Assembly: GCA_963848045.1 (NCBI GenBank)
Contig: CAWKCC010000004.1
Coordinates: forward strand, 248,001-312,000
DNA from: CAVUAT01 sp963848045
GTDB taxonomy: Bacteria > Actinomycetota > Thermoleophilia > Solirubrobacterales > 70-9
DNA length: 64,000 nucleotides
Direction of reading: 5' to 3'
Shown here: positions 18,570 to 28,029 of the stretch, in pieces
Numbering within the stretch: position 1 is the first letter of the stretch
How the letters are laid out: every line of letters starts with the position of its first letter
Made by a program: the position numbers and the translations under genes
The notes under the pieces: generated by a model
Seen by the model: the letters and a program-made list of their open reading frames with translations, nothing else
Told to the model about the DNA's origin: nothing
The model's database searches: none

Positions 18570-19007
18570 TCAGCGCACGACCAGATAGGTGCCGGCGAGA
18601 AGCAGCCCGACCCCGAGCACCCGGTCCCAGCTCAACGCCACCTGGTCGAGGCCGAGCAGGCCGAGGCGGTCGACCAGCACCGACGCCGTCAGCTGCCCGG
18701 TCACGGTCGCGGCGGCGACGCCTCCAGCGCCGATTTCCCGGACCAGAACCAACGCCGTGAACACGTATGCGGCGCCCAGCAGGCCGCCGAGCAGGTAGTA
18801 CCAGGGCACGTTCGCCGCCTCGGAGAGCCCGCCGGCCTTGCCGCTGAGGACGACGATCGCGGCCAGCGCCAGCAGCCCCACCGCGAAGGAGAGAAGCGCC
18901 GCGCCGAATGATCCCGTCGCCCTGCCGAGCTCGGCGTTGATGGGCGCCTGCAGGGCGATCAGGCCGCCGACGACGGCCATCAGCAGGACTGCGAGTCCCT
19001 TGTCCAC
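18570..19007 (-). CDS. Small DMT-superfamily membrane protein (DUF606/YdcZ-like)
   Basis: 145 residues, GTG start at 19007. Five hydrophobic helices fill nearly the whole protein (about 5-22, 35-55, 70-90, 97-117 and 124-143). The motif LQAPINAELGRATGSFGAALLSFAVG and the repeat-like second half VTGQLTASVLVDRLGL are typical of the DUF606 half-size drug/metabolite transporters. These normally work as dimers, and here no partner copy is adjacent. Substrate unknown. The gene is convergent with the flavoprotein gene. Confidence 0.85.
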   Translation of the reverse strand: MDKGLAVLLMAVVGGLIALQAPINAELGRATGSFGAALLSFAVGLLALAAIVVLSGKAGGLSEAANVPWYYLLGGLLGAAYVFTALVLVREIGAGGVAAATVTGQLTASVLVDRLGLLGLDQVALSWDRVLGVGLLLAGTYLVVR

Positions 19008-19058
19008 GCGGCGGATGCTCCCAGAGGGACGCGATTTCCGCCGCGCCGGGTGTGGCGG

Positions 19059-21701
19059 CTACTTGGCGCTGAGCCAGTCGCGGCCGACGCCGATCTCGAC
19101 GGCGAGAGGCGGGTCCAGCTCGAAGGCGCCGCACATCTCTCGCGTCACCAGCTCCCCCGCCGCCTCCATCTCGGCGGTCGGGCCCTCGAACAGCAGCTCG
19201 TCATGGATCTGCAGCACGAGACGGGTCTGCAGATCCGACTCGGCCAGCGCCCGGTGGGCGTTGACCATGGCGATCTTGATGATGTCCGCCGAGGTGCCCT
19301 GGATCGGCATGTTCACCGCGAGCCGCTCGCCCTGGCTGCGGGTCTGCGCGCGGCCGGAGCGCAGCTCGGGAATAGGCCTGCGGCGGCCGAGCAGCGTGGT
19401 CACGTAGCCGTCGTCGCGGGCTTTCTCGACGGTCTCCGTGATGTAGCGGCGAACGGCGGGGAAGCGCTCGAAGTAGCGGTCGATGTAGGCGCCCGCCTCT
19501 TCCTGCTCGATGTTCAGACGCTCGGCGAGCCCGTAGGCGGAGAGCCCGTAGGCGATGCCGTAGTTGACCATCTTCGCCTTGGAGCGCTCCGCGGGACTGA
19601 CCTTGGAAGCGTCCGCGCCCAGCACCTCGGCGGCGGTGGCGGTGTGAATGTCCTCGCCGCGCTCGAAGATCTCGCGCAGCGCCTCCTCGCCGGCGATCTG
19701 GGCGAGGATGCGCAACTCGATCTGGTTGTAGTCGGCCGAGAGCAGCCGGCGCCCGCGCGGCGCGACGAAGCAGGAGCGGATCGGGCGCCCCTCGTCGGAG
19801 CGAATCGGGATGTTCTGCAGGTTCGGGTTGGTGCTGGACAGCCGGCCGGTCGCCGTGGCGGTCTGGTTGAAGGTCGTGTGGATGCGGCCGGTGTCGGAGT
19901 CGATCAGGTCGGGCAGCGCGTCGAGGTAGGTGCTCTTGAGCTTGGTCAACTCGCGCCAGGACTCGACCAGCGGCACGATCTCGTGCTCGTCGCGGATCTG
20001 ACCCAGCACCCGCGCGTCGGTCGAGAAGCCCGTCTTGCCGCGTCGCTTCCGAGTCAGGCCGAGCTCCTCGAACAGCACCGCTCCGAGCTGCTGGGGCGAC
20101 CCGATCGTGAACTCGTGCCCGGCGAGCTCGAAGATCTTGGATTCCAGCTCGGCGATCCGCCGCTCGAAGCCCGAGCCGATCTCGGCGAGGCGATCGGCGT
20201 CGAGCTTCACTCCGGTGCGCTCGACCTCCGCCAGCACCTCCACCAGGGGCATCTCGACCTCGTCCATGAGGCGCTCCAGGCCGGCCTCCTTCATCGAGGC
20301 CCTCTGCAGGGCCGCCAGCTCCCAGACCAGGCGCGCAGCGGCGACGGGATCGGCCACCGCCTCGTCTTCCCCCAGCTCCAGCTGGGCGTGATCGTCACTC
20401 TCGCCGTCACTCAGCTCTCCCGCAGCCGAGAGCCCGCGCTGAGCGGCGATGTCGGTGAGGTCGTAGGTGCGCCGAGCGGGATCGAGCAGATAGGCGCCGA
20501 CCATCGTGTCGTGGCGCAGCTGGAGGCCCTGGTCCCCCGCGGCCGCGAGCAGGCCGAAGCGCCCTCCTCCGCCGAGTGACTTGACGTCGTGGCCCAGCAG
20601 CGGGCGCTCGCGCAGCTGGTTCGCGAGCTCGGCGAGATCGCCGAGCTTGCCGGTGACGACCCTGCTCGCGTCGGCGGCGGCCCAGCGATCGCCGGCGATC
20701 GCGACCGCTGCCTCACCGGGCGCCAGGTCCGCCGGGGTTCCCTCCTCGCCCACCACCTCCAGCTCCTCGTCGACCTTTGCCTCGGGCACGAAATCGGCGC
20801 CCAGCTCCTCCTCGAGCCGGCTGATGATCTGGCGGAGCTCGAACTCGCGGGCCACCTCGCGCAGCCGGCCTCGGTCCATCTCCCGCGCCATCACCTCGTC
20901 GAGGTCGAGCTCGAAGTCGACGTCGAAGACCATGGTCGCGAGCTGCTTGGAGATGCGGGCGTCCTCGGCGTGCTCGGTGAGGTTCTGCTTGCGCTTCGCG
21001 CCCGAGATCCTCTCGACGTTGGCCAGCACCTCCTCCAGGGAGCCGTACTCCCGGAGCAGCTGGGCGGCGGTCTTGTCGCCGATCCCGGGAACGCCGGGGA
21101 TGTTGTCGGAGCTATCGCCCTTCAACCCGATCAGGTCGGTGACCAGCTCCGGCGGCACCCCATAGCGCTCGACCACCCCCTCGCTGTCATAGACCCTGGT
21201 GTCCGTGACACCGCGCGAGGTCGTCATCACCCGCACACCGTCGGTGACGAGCTGGTAGACGTCGCGATCGCCCGAGACGACCATCACGTCGATCTGGCGC
21301 TCGCGCGCGCGCTTGACCAGCGAGGCGATCACGTCGTCTGCCTCGTAGCCCTCGACCTTGACGTTGGTGAACCCGAACGCCTCGGCCAGGGGCATCAGGT
21401 GCGGCCACTGTTCCTTGAGCAGGTCGGGCCGGGGCTTACGCTGGGCCTTGTAGGGCTCATACGTCTTCTCACGACCCGACCAGCCCGCGTCCCAGGCGAC
21501 GATCACCGCGGCGGGGCGGTGGTCGGTCAGCATCTTCGCGAACATCGAGGCCAGCCCATAGATGGCGTTGGTCGGCCTGCCGTCGTGGGTCGCGATCGAC
21601 TCGGGAAGGGCGAAGAAGGCGCGGTAGGCGAGGCTGTTGCCGTCGATCAGGAAGAGCTCTCCCGCGTTCTTCGCAGCCTTCTTGGTCGCCGTGGTCGCCA
21701 C
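19059..21701 (-). CDS. polA: DNA polymerase I, proofreading site apparently lost
   Basis: 880 residues from the GTG at 21701, chosen because a TATGAT box sits 6 nt upstream; an in-frame ATG at 21809 would add 36 unlikely residues. Order: 5'-3' exonuclease/FEN domain (about 13-270, LFLIDGNSLAYRAF, VSGDRDVYQLV, GLKGDSSDNIPG), a degenerate 3'-5' exonuclease region (about 300-470), and the polymerase domain with SADYNQIELRILAQ, KMVNYGIAYGLSAYGL and LVLQIHDELLFE (QVHDE motif). In the exonuclease region the metal-binding DTE is replaced (AAVAIAGDRWAAAD) and NLKYD reads HDVKSL, so proofreading should be absent, as in Taq and mycobacterial Pol I. Role: Okazaki-fragment processing and repair synthesis. 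Confidence 0.97.
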   Translation of the reverse strand: MATTATKKAAKNAGELFLIDGNSLAYRAFFALPESIATHDGRPTNAIYGLASMFAKMLTDHRPAAVIVAWDAGWSGREKTYEPYKAQRKPRPDLLKEQWPHLMPLAEAFGFTNVKVEGYEADDVIASLVKRARERQIDVMVVSGDRDVYQLVTDGVRVMTTSRGVTDTRVYDSEGVVERYGVPPELVTDLIGLKGDSSDNIPGVPGIGDKTAAQLLREYGSLEEVLANVERISGAKRKQNLTEHAEDARISKQLATMVFDVDFELDLDEVMAREMDRGRLREVAREFELRQIISRLEEELGADFVPEAKVDEELEVVGEEGTPADLAPGEAAVAIAGDRWAAADASRVVTGKLGDLAELANQLRERPLLGHDVKSLGGGGRFGLLAAAGDQGLQLRHDTMVGAYLLDPARRTYDLTDIAAQRGLSAAGELSDGESDDHAQLELGEDEAVADPVAAARLVWELAALQRASMKEAGLERLMDEVEMPLVEVLAEVERTGVKLDADRLAEIGSGFERRIAELESKIFELAGHEFTIGSPQQLGAVLFEELGLTRKRRGKTGFSTDARVLGQIRDEHEIVPLVESWRELTKLKSTYLDALPDLIDSDTGRIHTTFNQTATATGRLSSTNPNLQNIPIRSDEGRPIRSCFVAPRGRRLLSADYNQIELRILAQIAGEEALREIFERGEDIHTATAAEVLGADASKVSPAERSKAKMVNYGIAYGLSAYGLAERLNIEQEEAGAYIDRYFERFPAVRRYITETVEKARDDGYVTTLLGRRRPIPELRSGRAQTRSQGERLAVNMPIQGTSADIIKIAMVNAHRALAESDLQTRLVLQIHDELLFEGPTAEMEAAGELVTREMCGAFELDPPLAVEIGVGRDWLSAK

Positions 21702-21707
21702 AGGCCA

Positions 21708-21713
21708 ATCATA
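21708..21713 (-). promoter_or_regulatory. -10 box TATGAT for polA (leaderless)
   Basis: TATGAT is followed by 6 nt and the GTG at 21701. It decides the start codon of polA. Confidence 0.6.
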
Positions 21714-21808
21714 GGTTCGGCCCTTGCGGCTCGAATGGCGGGTTGGTTTCGCCGACCGACGCAGAACCGCCACTCCCCCAACGAAGGCCGCCAGTGTCGA
21801 GCGGCCCA

Positions 21809-22648
21809 TCAGCTTCGGAGGAGCGCCCGCAGGGGGGCGACCACGGCCGCCGGCGTCTCCTCGACCTGGCTGGCGGTGAATCGCAGCACCCGGTAACCGC
21901 GTGCCTGCAGCGTTGCGTCGCGGGCGCGGTCACGCTCGAACGCCTCGCGGGTGCCGTGGTAGCGGAACCCGTCGGTCTCCGCGATCAGCGAGTCTTCGCG
22001 CCACAGGAAGTCGACCTCGTAGCGGCCGACCCGCGCGTTCACATCGGGCCGCGGGAGGCGGTGGCGCCGGCAGAGCGCCAAGAACCTGCGCTCGAGCCGG
22101 CTGCGCGTCAGCTCCGACTCGGAACCCAGATCGGCGGCGGCCACGAGCCCCAGGTCGAGGGCCCGGCGCGCAGCGCGCCTGTGGAGCTCGGCGTCGAGCC
22201 TGCGGCGCAGATCGTCGAGCGTGCGCTGCGGCGTCGTGACTGCAACACCTGAGCGCTCGGTTACCGAGGTGCGACCGAGCGTGATCGAGCGGTGAACGAC
22301 GATGCCGCGGCGCTTCTCCCGTCCCGCGTGGGTCGGGACCGTCACGTGCGCAGCGCCGCGGGCCGGGGGAAGGATCTCCCACAACTCGGCAGCGCTGCGG
22401 TGGCTGAGGACGGCGCCGGTGCCGCAGGCGAGGACAGCGGCGAGGCATCTGCCCTCCAGCGAGAGCGCTCGATGGCCAACGGCATAGACGCCGCGGTGCA
22501 GGCGATGCAGCCGGCCGGCGCGGGCCCGGCGCATCGTCGCCGCCCGGTCGATCCCTGCCGCTGCGAGCTGGGCCGTCGTGACGACGCCGTGCTGGCGCTT
22601 GGCCGATTCCGCCACGCGGCGGTCCCGGATGGCGGGCGTGTCGCGCAT
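21809..22648 (-). CDS. AbiEi-like winged-helix/DUF559 (Vsr-like) endonuclease fusion
   Basis: 279 residues from the ATG at 22648. Residues 1-150 resemble the AbiEi antitoxin family: a winged helix (HGVVTTAQLAAAGIDRAATM, RLHRLHRGVYAVGH) and a following domain with AVLSHRSAAELW and GIVVHRS. Residues about 195-279 match DUF559, a PD-(D/E)XK nuclease-like domain (YEVDFLW, LIAETDGFRYHGTREAFERD, RGYRVLRFTASQVEE). The combination is frequent in actinobacteria as single-gene units. A toxin-antitoxin or DNA-repair role is speculation, because no AbiEii-type toxin is adjacent. It is co-directional with polA, 107 bp upstream of its start. Confidence 0.82.
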   Translation of the reverse strand: MRDTPAIRDRRVAESAKRQHGVVTTAQLAAAGIDRAATMRRARAGRLHRLHRGVYAVGHRALSLEGRCLAAVLACGTGAVLSHRSAAELWEILPPARGAAHVTVPTHAGREKRRGIVVHRSITLGRTSVTERSGVAVTTPQRTLDDLRRRLDAELHRRAARRALDLGLVAAADLGSESELTRSRLERRFLALCRRHRLPRPDVNARVGRYEVDFLWREDSLIAETDGFRYHGTREAFERDRARDATLQARGYRVLRFTASQVEETPAAVVAPLRALLRS

Positions 22649-22854
22649 ACCGTGACCAAGACGCCGGCGCCGGCAGTTCGCCCCAGCACCAGTCGGCGAC
22701 GGCGGCCTGGTTGCGCCTGGCGACACCAACCCGCCATCCATGCCGCCTCGCTCGGGGGTGGGGTCGTGCGTGGCGGAGTGGTGCCGGAGGCCGACACAGG
22801 GCCGCCATTTCTGGCCACGGCCCTGGCGCGGTGTCGCGCGTCGGCTTCCCCGCC

Positions 22855-22860
22855 TAGAAT
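22855..22860 (+). promoter_or_regulatory. -10 box TAGAAT for the malic enzyme gene (leaderless)
   Basis: TAGAAT is 9 nt before the ATG at 22870. Confidence 0.6.
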
Positions 22861-22869
22861 CGCCACGCG

Positions 22870-24371
<1,502 letters not shown>

Positions 24372-24375
<4 letters not shown>

Positions 24376-25277
24376 GGGTTCTGGTCACCGGCGCCACGGG
24401 CACGATCGGCTCAGCGGTGTGCGACATGCTGCTCGCGCGCGGCGACGAGGTCGTCGGGCTGACCCGCGACGTCGAGAAGGCACGACCCGGGAACCCCACG
24501 GTGAACTGGTTCCCCTGGCAGCCGAGCACCGAGCGCCCGCCCCCCGAGGCCTTCGCCGAGGTGGACGCCGTGGTCAACCTGGTCGGGGAGGAGATCAACC
24601 AGCGGCTCAACGAGGCCGCAAAGCAACGCATCCGCGAGAGCCGCTCGGTCGCTTCCCGCAACCTGATCCAGGGCATCGCTGCCCTCGAGACGCGGCCGAA
24701 GACGTTCGTCGGCCAGTCCGCGATCGGCTACTACGGCGACCGGGGGGCAACGGTGCTTGACGAGGACAGCGAGCCGGGCGAGGGCTTCGGCGCTGAGGTC
24801 CCGCTCGAATGGGAGGCCGCCCAGCGCGAGGCCGAGAGCCTCGGCATGCGGCTCGTGATCCTGCGCACCGGCCTGGTGCTGGACCGCAACTCGGGCCTGC
24901 TCGAGGAGCTCATCCCCCCTTTCAAGCTCGGAGTCGGCGGCCCACTCGCAGGCGGCGAGCAGTTCATGTCGTGGATCCACCTCGACGACGAGGTCGCGAT
25001 GGTCCTCTGGGCGCTCGACGACGACTCGGTCTCGGGCGTGATCAACGCGACCGCGCCGACCCCGGTCACCAACAGCGAGTTCTCGAAGGCGCTGGGCGAG
25101 GCGCTCGGACGGCCCAGTTTCGTGCCGGCACCCAAGTTCGCCGTCTCGCTGTTGCGCGGACGGGAGCTCGCCGATCTGGTTACGGGCAGCGCCCGGGTGC
25201 TGCCGCGGCGCGCCACCGACCTCGGCTACCGGTTCCGCCACCCCGAGCTCGACGAGGCGCTGTCGAGCATCCTCTGA
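24372..25277 (+). CDS. TIGR01777-family NAD-dependent epimerase/dehydratase (YfcH/SULA-like)
   Basis: 301 residues. An N-terminal Rossmann motif VTGATGTIGSAVCDMLLARG is followed by VVNLVGEEINQRLNEAAKQR and SAIGYYGDRGATVLDE (YYGD, where SDR enzymes have YxxxK). The family C-terminus is FVPAPKFAVSLLRGRELADL with GYRFRHPELDEAL. Family members are extended SDR proteins of uncertain function, linked to cell division in cyanobacteria and plastids. The ATG overlaps the TGA of malic enzyme (ATGA), so the pair is translationally coupled. Confidence 0.9.
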
Positions 25278-25283
25278 TCGTTA

Positions 25284-25301
25284 TAGTTGTAGCTACAACT
25301 A
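25284..25301. promoter_or_regulatory. Perfect 18-bp palindrome, probable MarR-type operator
   Basis: TAGTTGTAGCTACAACTA is its own reverse complement over all 18 bases. It lies 43 nt upstream of the ring-cleaving dioxygenase gene, in AT-rich sequence unusual for this window. Size and symmetry fit operators of MarR-family repressors such as MhqR, which control orthologous genes in Bacillus. No regulator gene is adjacent. Confidence 0.65.
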
Positions 25302-25344
25302 CTTACCCACACGCCCCGTGGGGGATGAGCAAAAGGAGCTCAGG

Positions 25345-26271
25345 ATGAAGCTCGAAGGCATCCATCACATCACCGCGATCACCGGCCAGGCGCAGCAGAA
25401 CGTGGACTTCTACGCCGGCACGCTCGGCCTGCGACTCGTCAAGAAGACCGTCAACCAGGACGATCCCTCCGTCTACCACCTCTTCTACGCCGACGAGCAG
25501 GGCGACGCCGGCTCCGACATCACCTTCTTCGAGTATCCCGGAGCTGCCCCCGGCCGGGCCGGCGACGGCATGGTGCACACGGTCGCCTGGCGGGTCGCCT
25601 CACGGGAGGCGCTCGACTTCTGGGCCTCCCGGCTCGAGCGGGCCGGGGTCGAGACCGAGCGGCAGGGCGAGACGCTGCGCTTCGCGGACCCCGAGGGCCT
25701 CGGCCACGAGTTGCGGGTCTCGAGCGTCGAGGACGCACCGCTGATCGCCGACCATCCGGAGATCCCCAAGGAGATGGCGCTGCAGGGCTTCGACGGCGTC
25801 CGCGCCTACGCGTCCAACCCCGAGGCGAGCCGCTCCCTGCTGGAGCAGGCGCTCCGCTTCGAGCCCGCCGGAGACGGCTGGGAGGCGCGCGGCGAGAGCC
25901 GGGGCGGCCTCTATGCCTACGACGAGCCGCCCGAGCAGCGCGGCGTGCCCGGCGCCGGCACGATTCACCACGTCGCCTGGGCGTCGACCATGGAGGAGCA
26001 TCAGCGCTGGGGCCAGAGGGCGACCAACGCCGGCGCCCACCCGACGCCGGTTATCGACCGCTTCTACTTCCGCTCGATCTACTTCCGCGAGCCGAGCGGC
26101 GTGCTGTTCGAGATCGCCACCCTGGGGCCGGGCTTCACCGCCGACGAGCCGCTGGAGACGCTGGGCGAGAAGCTCTCGCTGCCGCCCGACTACGAGCGCC
26201 TGCGCGAGCAGATCGAGGCGACCGTGAAGCCCCTCGCGAACCCGCGGCTCGAGGCGCCCTCAGCCAGCTAG
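25345..26271 (+). CDS. Ring-cleaving dioxygenase, VOC/glyoxalase family (MhqO/MhqA-like)
   Basis: 308 residues. Start at 25345 with AGGAG 6 nt upstream, one of the few good Shine-Dalgarno sites in the window. Tandem VOC modules: module 1 begins LEGIHHITAITGQAQQNVDF with the metal-ligand His, then LRLVKKTVNQDDPSVYHLFY and GMVHTVAWRV. Module 2 contains GAGTIHHVAWAS, DRFYFRSIYFREPSGVLFEI and the metal-ligand Glu in FEIATLGPGF. This matches the hydroquinone-cleaving MhqO/PcpA-like group. With the downstream esterase it mirrors the Bacillus mhq genes for quinone and aldehyde stress. An operator-like palindrome precedes it. Confidence 0.9.
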   Translation: MKLEGIHHITAITGQAQQNVDFYAGTLGLRLVKKTVNQDDPSVYHLFYADEQGDAGSDITFFEYPGAAPGRAGDGMVHTVAWRVASREALDFWASRLERAGVETERQGETLRFADPEGLGHELRVSSVEDAPLIADHPEIPKEMALQGFDGVRAYASNPEASRSLLEQALRFEPAGDGWEARGESRGGLYAYDEPPEQRGVPGAGTIHHVAWASTMEEHQRWGQRATNAGAHPTPVIDRFYFRSIYFREPSGVLFEIATLGPGFTADEPLETLGEKLSLPPDYERLREQIEATVKPLANPRLEAPSAS

Positions 26272-26284
26272 GCGCGGTGCCCGG

Positions 26285-26974
26285 TTGACCGCAGCAGCCG
26301 AGCTGCCCCACCTCATCCGCGAGCCCGCGGGCGAGCCGCAGGGGGCGCTGGTGCTCTTGCACGGACGCGGCACCAGCGAGGCGGACCTGCACCCGTTGCT
26401 CGAGGCGCTCGACCCGGAGCGCCGCCTGCTGGGGGTCACTCCGGGCGCGCCGATCACGAACCTCCCTCCGGGAGGGCGCCACTGGTACGTGATCGAGCGC
26501 GTCGGCCACCCCGACGAGCGGACCTTCGTCGAGACGCTCAGCCTGCTCTCGGGGTTCGTCGACGAGCTGCTGCGCGAACGCGAGGTGCCGTGGGACCACA
26601 CCGTGGTGGGCGGCTTCAGCCAGGGCGGCGCCGTCTCGCTGGCCCTGGCCCTCGGCGCCGGGCGCCCTCGCGCGGCGGGGATCCTGGCGATGAGCTGCTT
26701 CCTGCCGCTCGTGAGGGGCCGGCCGCTCGACATCCCCCAGAAGCGCGGAATGCCGGTCCACCTCTCACACGGCGCTTACGACCCCATCATTCCCGTCGAG
26801 CTCGGGCGACGCGCCAGGGACCTGCTGACCGAGGGCGGCCTGGATGTCACCTATCGGGAGACCCGCGCCCAGCACTCGATCGATCCTGCGCTGCTGCCCG
26901 AGATGCGCTCCTGGCTGCTCGCCCGCACCGGCGGCGGGACGCCCACGCGGCAGCCGGGGCCCGGCGGCGGCTAG
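26285..26974 (+). CDS. Alpha/beta hydrolase, phospholipase/carboxylesterase family (MhqD-like)
   Basis: 229 residues, TTG start at 26285. Catalytic triad by position: S112 in GGFSQGG, D166 in GAYDPIIP, H197 in RAQHSID. LLHGRGTSEADL supplies the oxyanion region. Length matches the carboxylesterase 2 family, whose Bacillus member MhqD is co-regulated with MhqO under quinone stress. It follows the dioxygenase gene by 13 bp, so one operon is likely. Its 3' end overlaps the convergent lipoprotein gene by 4 bp. The physiological ester is unknown. Confidence 0.88.
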   Translation: MTAAAELPHLIREPAGEPQGALVLLHGRGTSEADLHPLLEALDPERRLLGVTPGAPITNLPPGGRHWYVIERVGHPDERTFVETLSLLSGFVDELLREREVPWDHTVVGGFSQGGAVSLALALGAGRPRAAGILAMSCFLPLVRGRPLDIPQKRGMPVHLSHGAYDPIIPVELGRRARDLLTEGGLDVTYRETRAQHSIDPALLPEMRSWLLARTGGGTPTRQPGPGGG

Positions 26975-28029
26975 GCCTGCGGACAGGGCGCTCCGCGAGA
27001 CTCCCGCTCGCCGTCCCGCAGCTCGTAGCGCTGGATCGTGCACAGGGTCGTGTCGCCCTCCTCGGTGATCGAGTAGCGGCCCAGCACCGAGTCGGGGTGC
27101 TCGGAGTCGAGAGCCGCGCCGACGACAGCGGCGCGGAAATCGCCCGCGCCCTCGGCCTCGTCGATCGCCTCGAGCACGACCCGCATCGCCTCGTAGCCGT
27201 ATGCCGAGGCCGGTGACGGCGAGCGGCCGAACCGCTCGGTGAACTCGGCCACGAAGCGCCTGCCGACCAGGCCGGAGGGAGCGAGCCAGACCGAGAGCTC
27301 GCGATCGACCGCCGCGCTCAGCCCGAACCCCTCGAAGCCGGCCTCGACCAGCGCCGCGTCCGCCTGCGGGGCGGAATCGACGACCTCGATCCCGACCTCC
27401 GCCGCCCTGGCGGCGAACTCTGTTGCCGAGAGCTTCGCGAAGGCCGAGTCGCCGAGCTCGACCAGGATCCGGCGCAGGTCGAGCTCGGCCGCCCAGCCGG
27501 CGGCGGCGGCGAGGGCGACCGAGTCGCTCGGGGCGACGCGGGCGAAGCTGGGCGAGCCCGAGGGTCGATAGCGCCCGGGCGAGTCCGGGTAGCCCTGCGC
27601 CGGCCCGGTCAGATCGACCGCTGGGGCTCCCGGCGAGACCTGGGCGATCCCGGCCTGGTTGGTGATCGGAGCCGAGGCGCGGGTGGGCTCCGAGTCCAGC
27701 TCGCCGATATAGGCCGCGGCGCTCGAGTCCTGGGCCGCCGCGCGCGCGTTCTCGCCGACCGCGACAGGGTCCCAGGGCTTGCCCCTGGCGTCGTCGAGGA
27801 TCTCGGCGCGCACCGCCAGGCCCCCCGCCTTGCCGCCGGCCCGCTCCAGGGCGAGGCGAGCGCCGTCCGCCGCGTCGTTGCCATCCGGGCCACGGGGGCC
27901 GCTCAGCGGCAGGCTCACGTAGACGGTGACCGGCCCCTCGACGCTGCCGCCTCCCGAGCCGCCACAGCCCGGTATCACGGCCGCGCAGAGCACCAGCGCG
28001 GCCACCGGGCCGACCCGGGAACTAGCCAA
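26971..28029 (-). CDS. Orphan periplasmic-binding-protein-like lipoprotein (branched-chain amino acid type)
   Basis: 352 residues, TTG start at 28029 overlapping the end of pfkA by 8 bp. The lipoprotein signal has lipobox VIPGC. The domain is the Leu/Ile/Val-binding type (peripla_BP_6): VTVYVSLPLSGPRGPDGNDA, then DGARLALERAG, AAAYIGELDSEPTRASAPIT and ASAYGYEAMRVVLEAIDEAE. No permease or ATPase gene for import is nearby. It may serve a remote ABC transporter or act as a sensor. The tight junction with pfkA shows co-translation, which hints at a nutrient-sensing link only by position. Confidence 0.85.
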   Translation of the reverse strand: MASSRVGPVAALVLCAAVIPGCGGSGGGSVEGPVTVYVSLPLSGPRGPDGNDAADGARLALERAGGKAGGLAVRAEILDDARGKPWDPVAVGENARAAAQDSSAAAYIGELDSEPTRASAPITNQAGIAQVSPGAPAVDLTGPAQGYPDSPGRYRPSGSPSFARVAPSDSVALAAAAGWAAELDLRRILVELGDSAFAKLSATEFAARAAEVGIEVVDSAPQADAALVEAGFEGFGLSAAVDRELSVWLAPSGLVGRRFVAEFTERFGRSPSPASAYGYEAMRVVLEAIDEAEGAGDFRAAVVGAALDSEHPDSVLGRYSITEEGDTTLCTIQRYELRDGERESRGAPCPQA

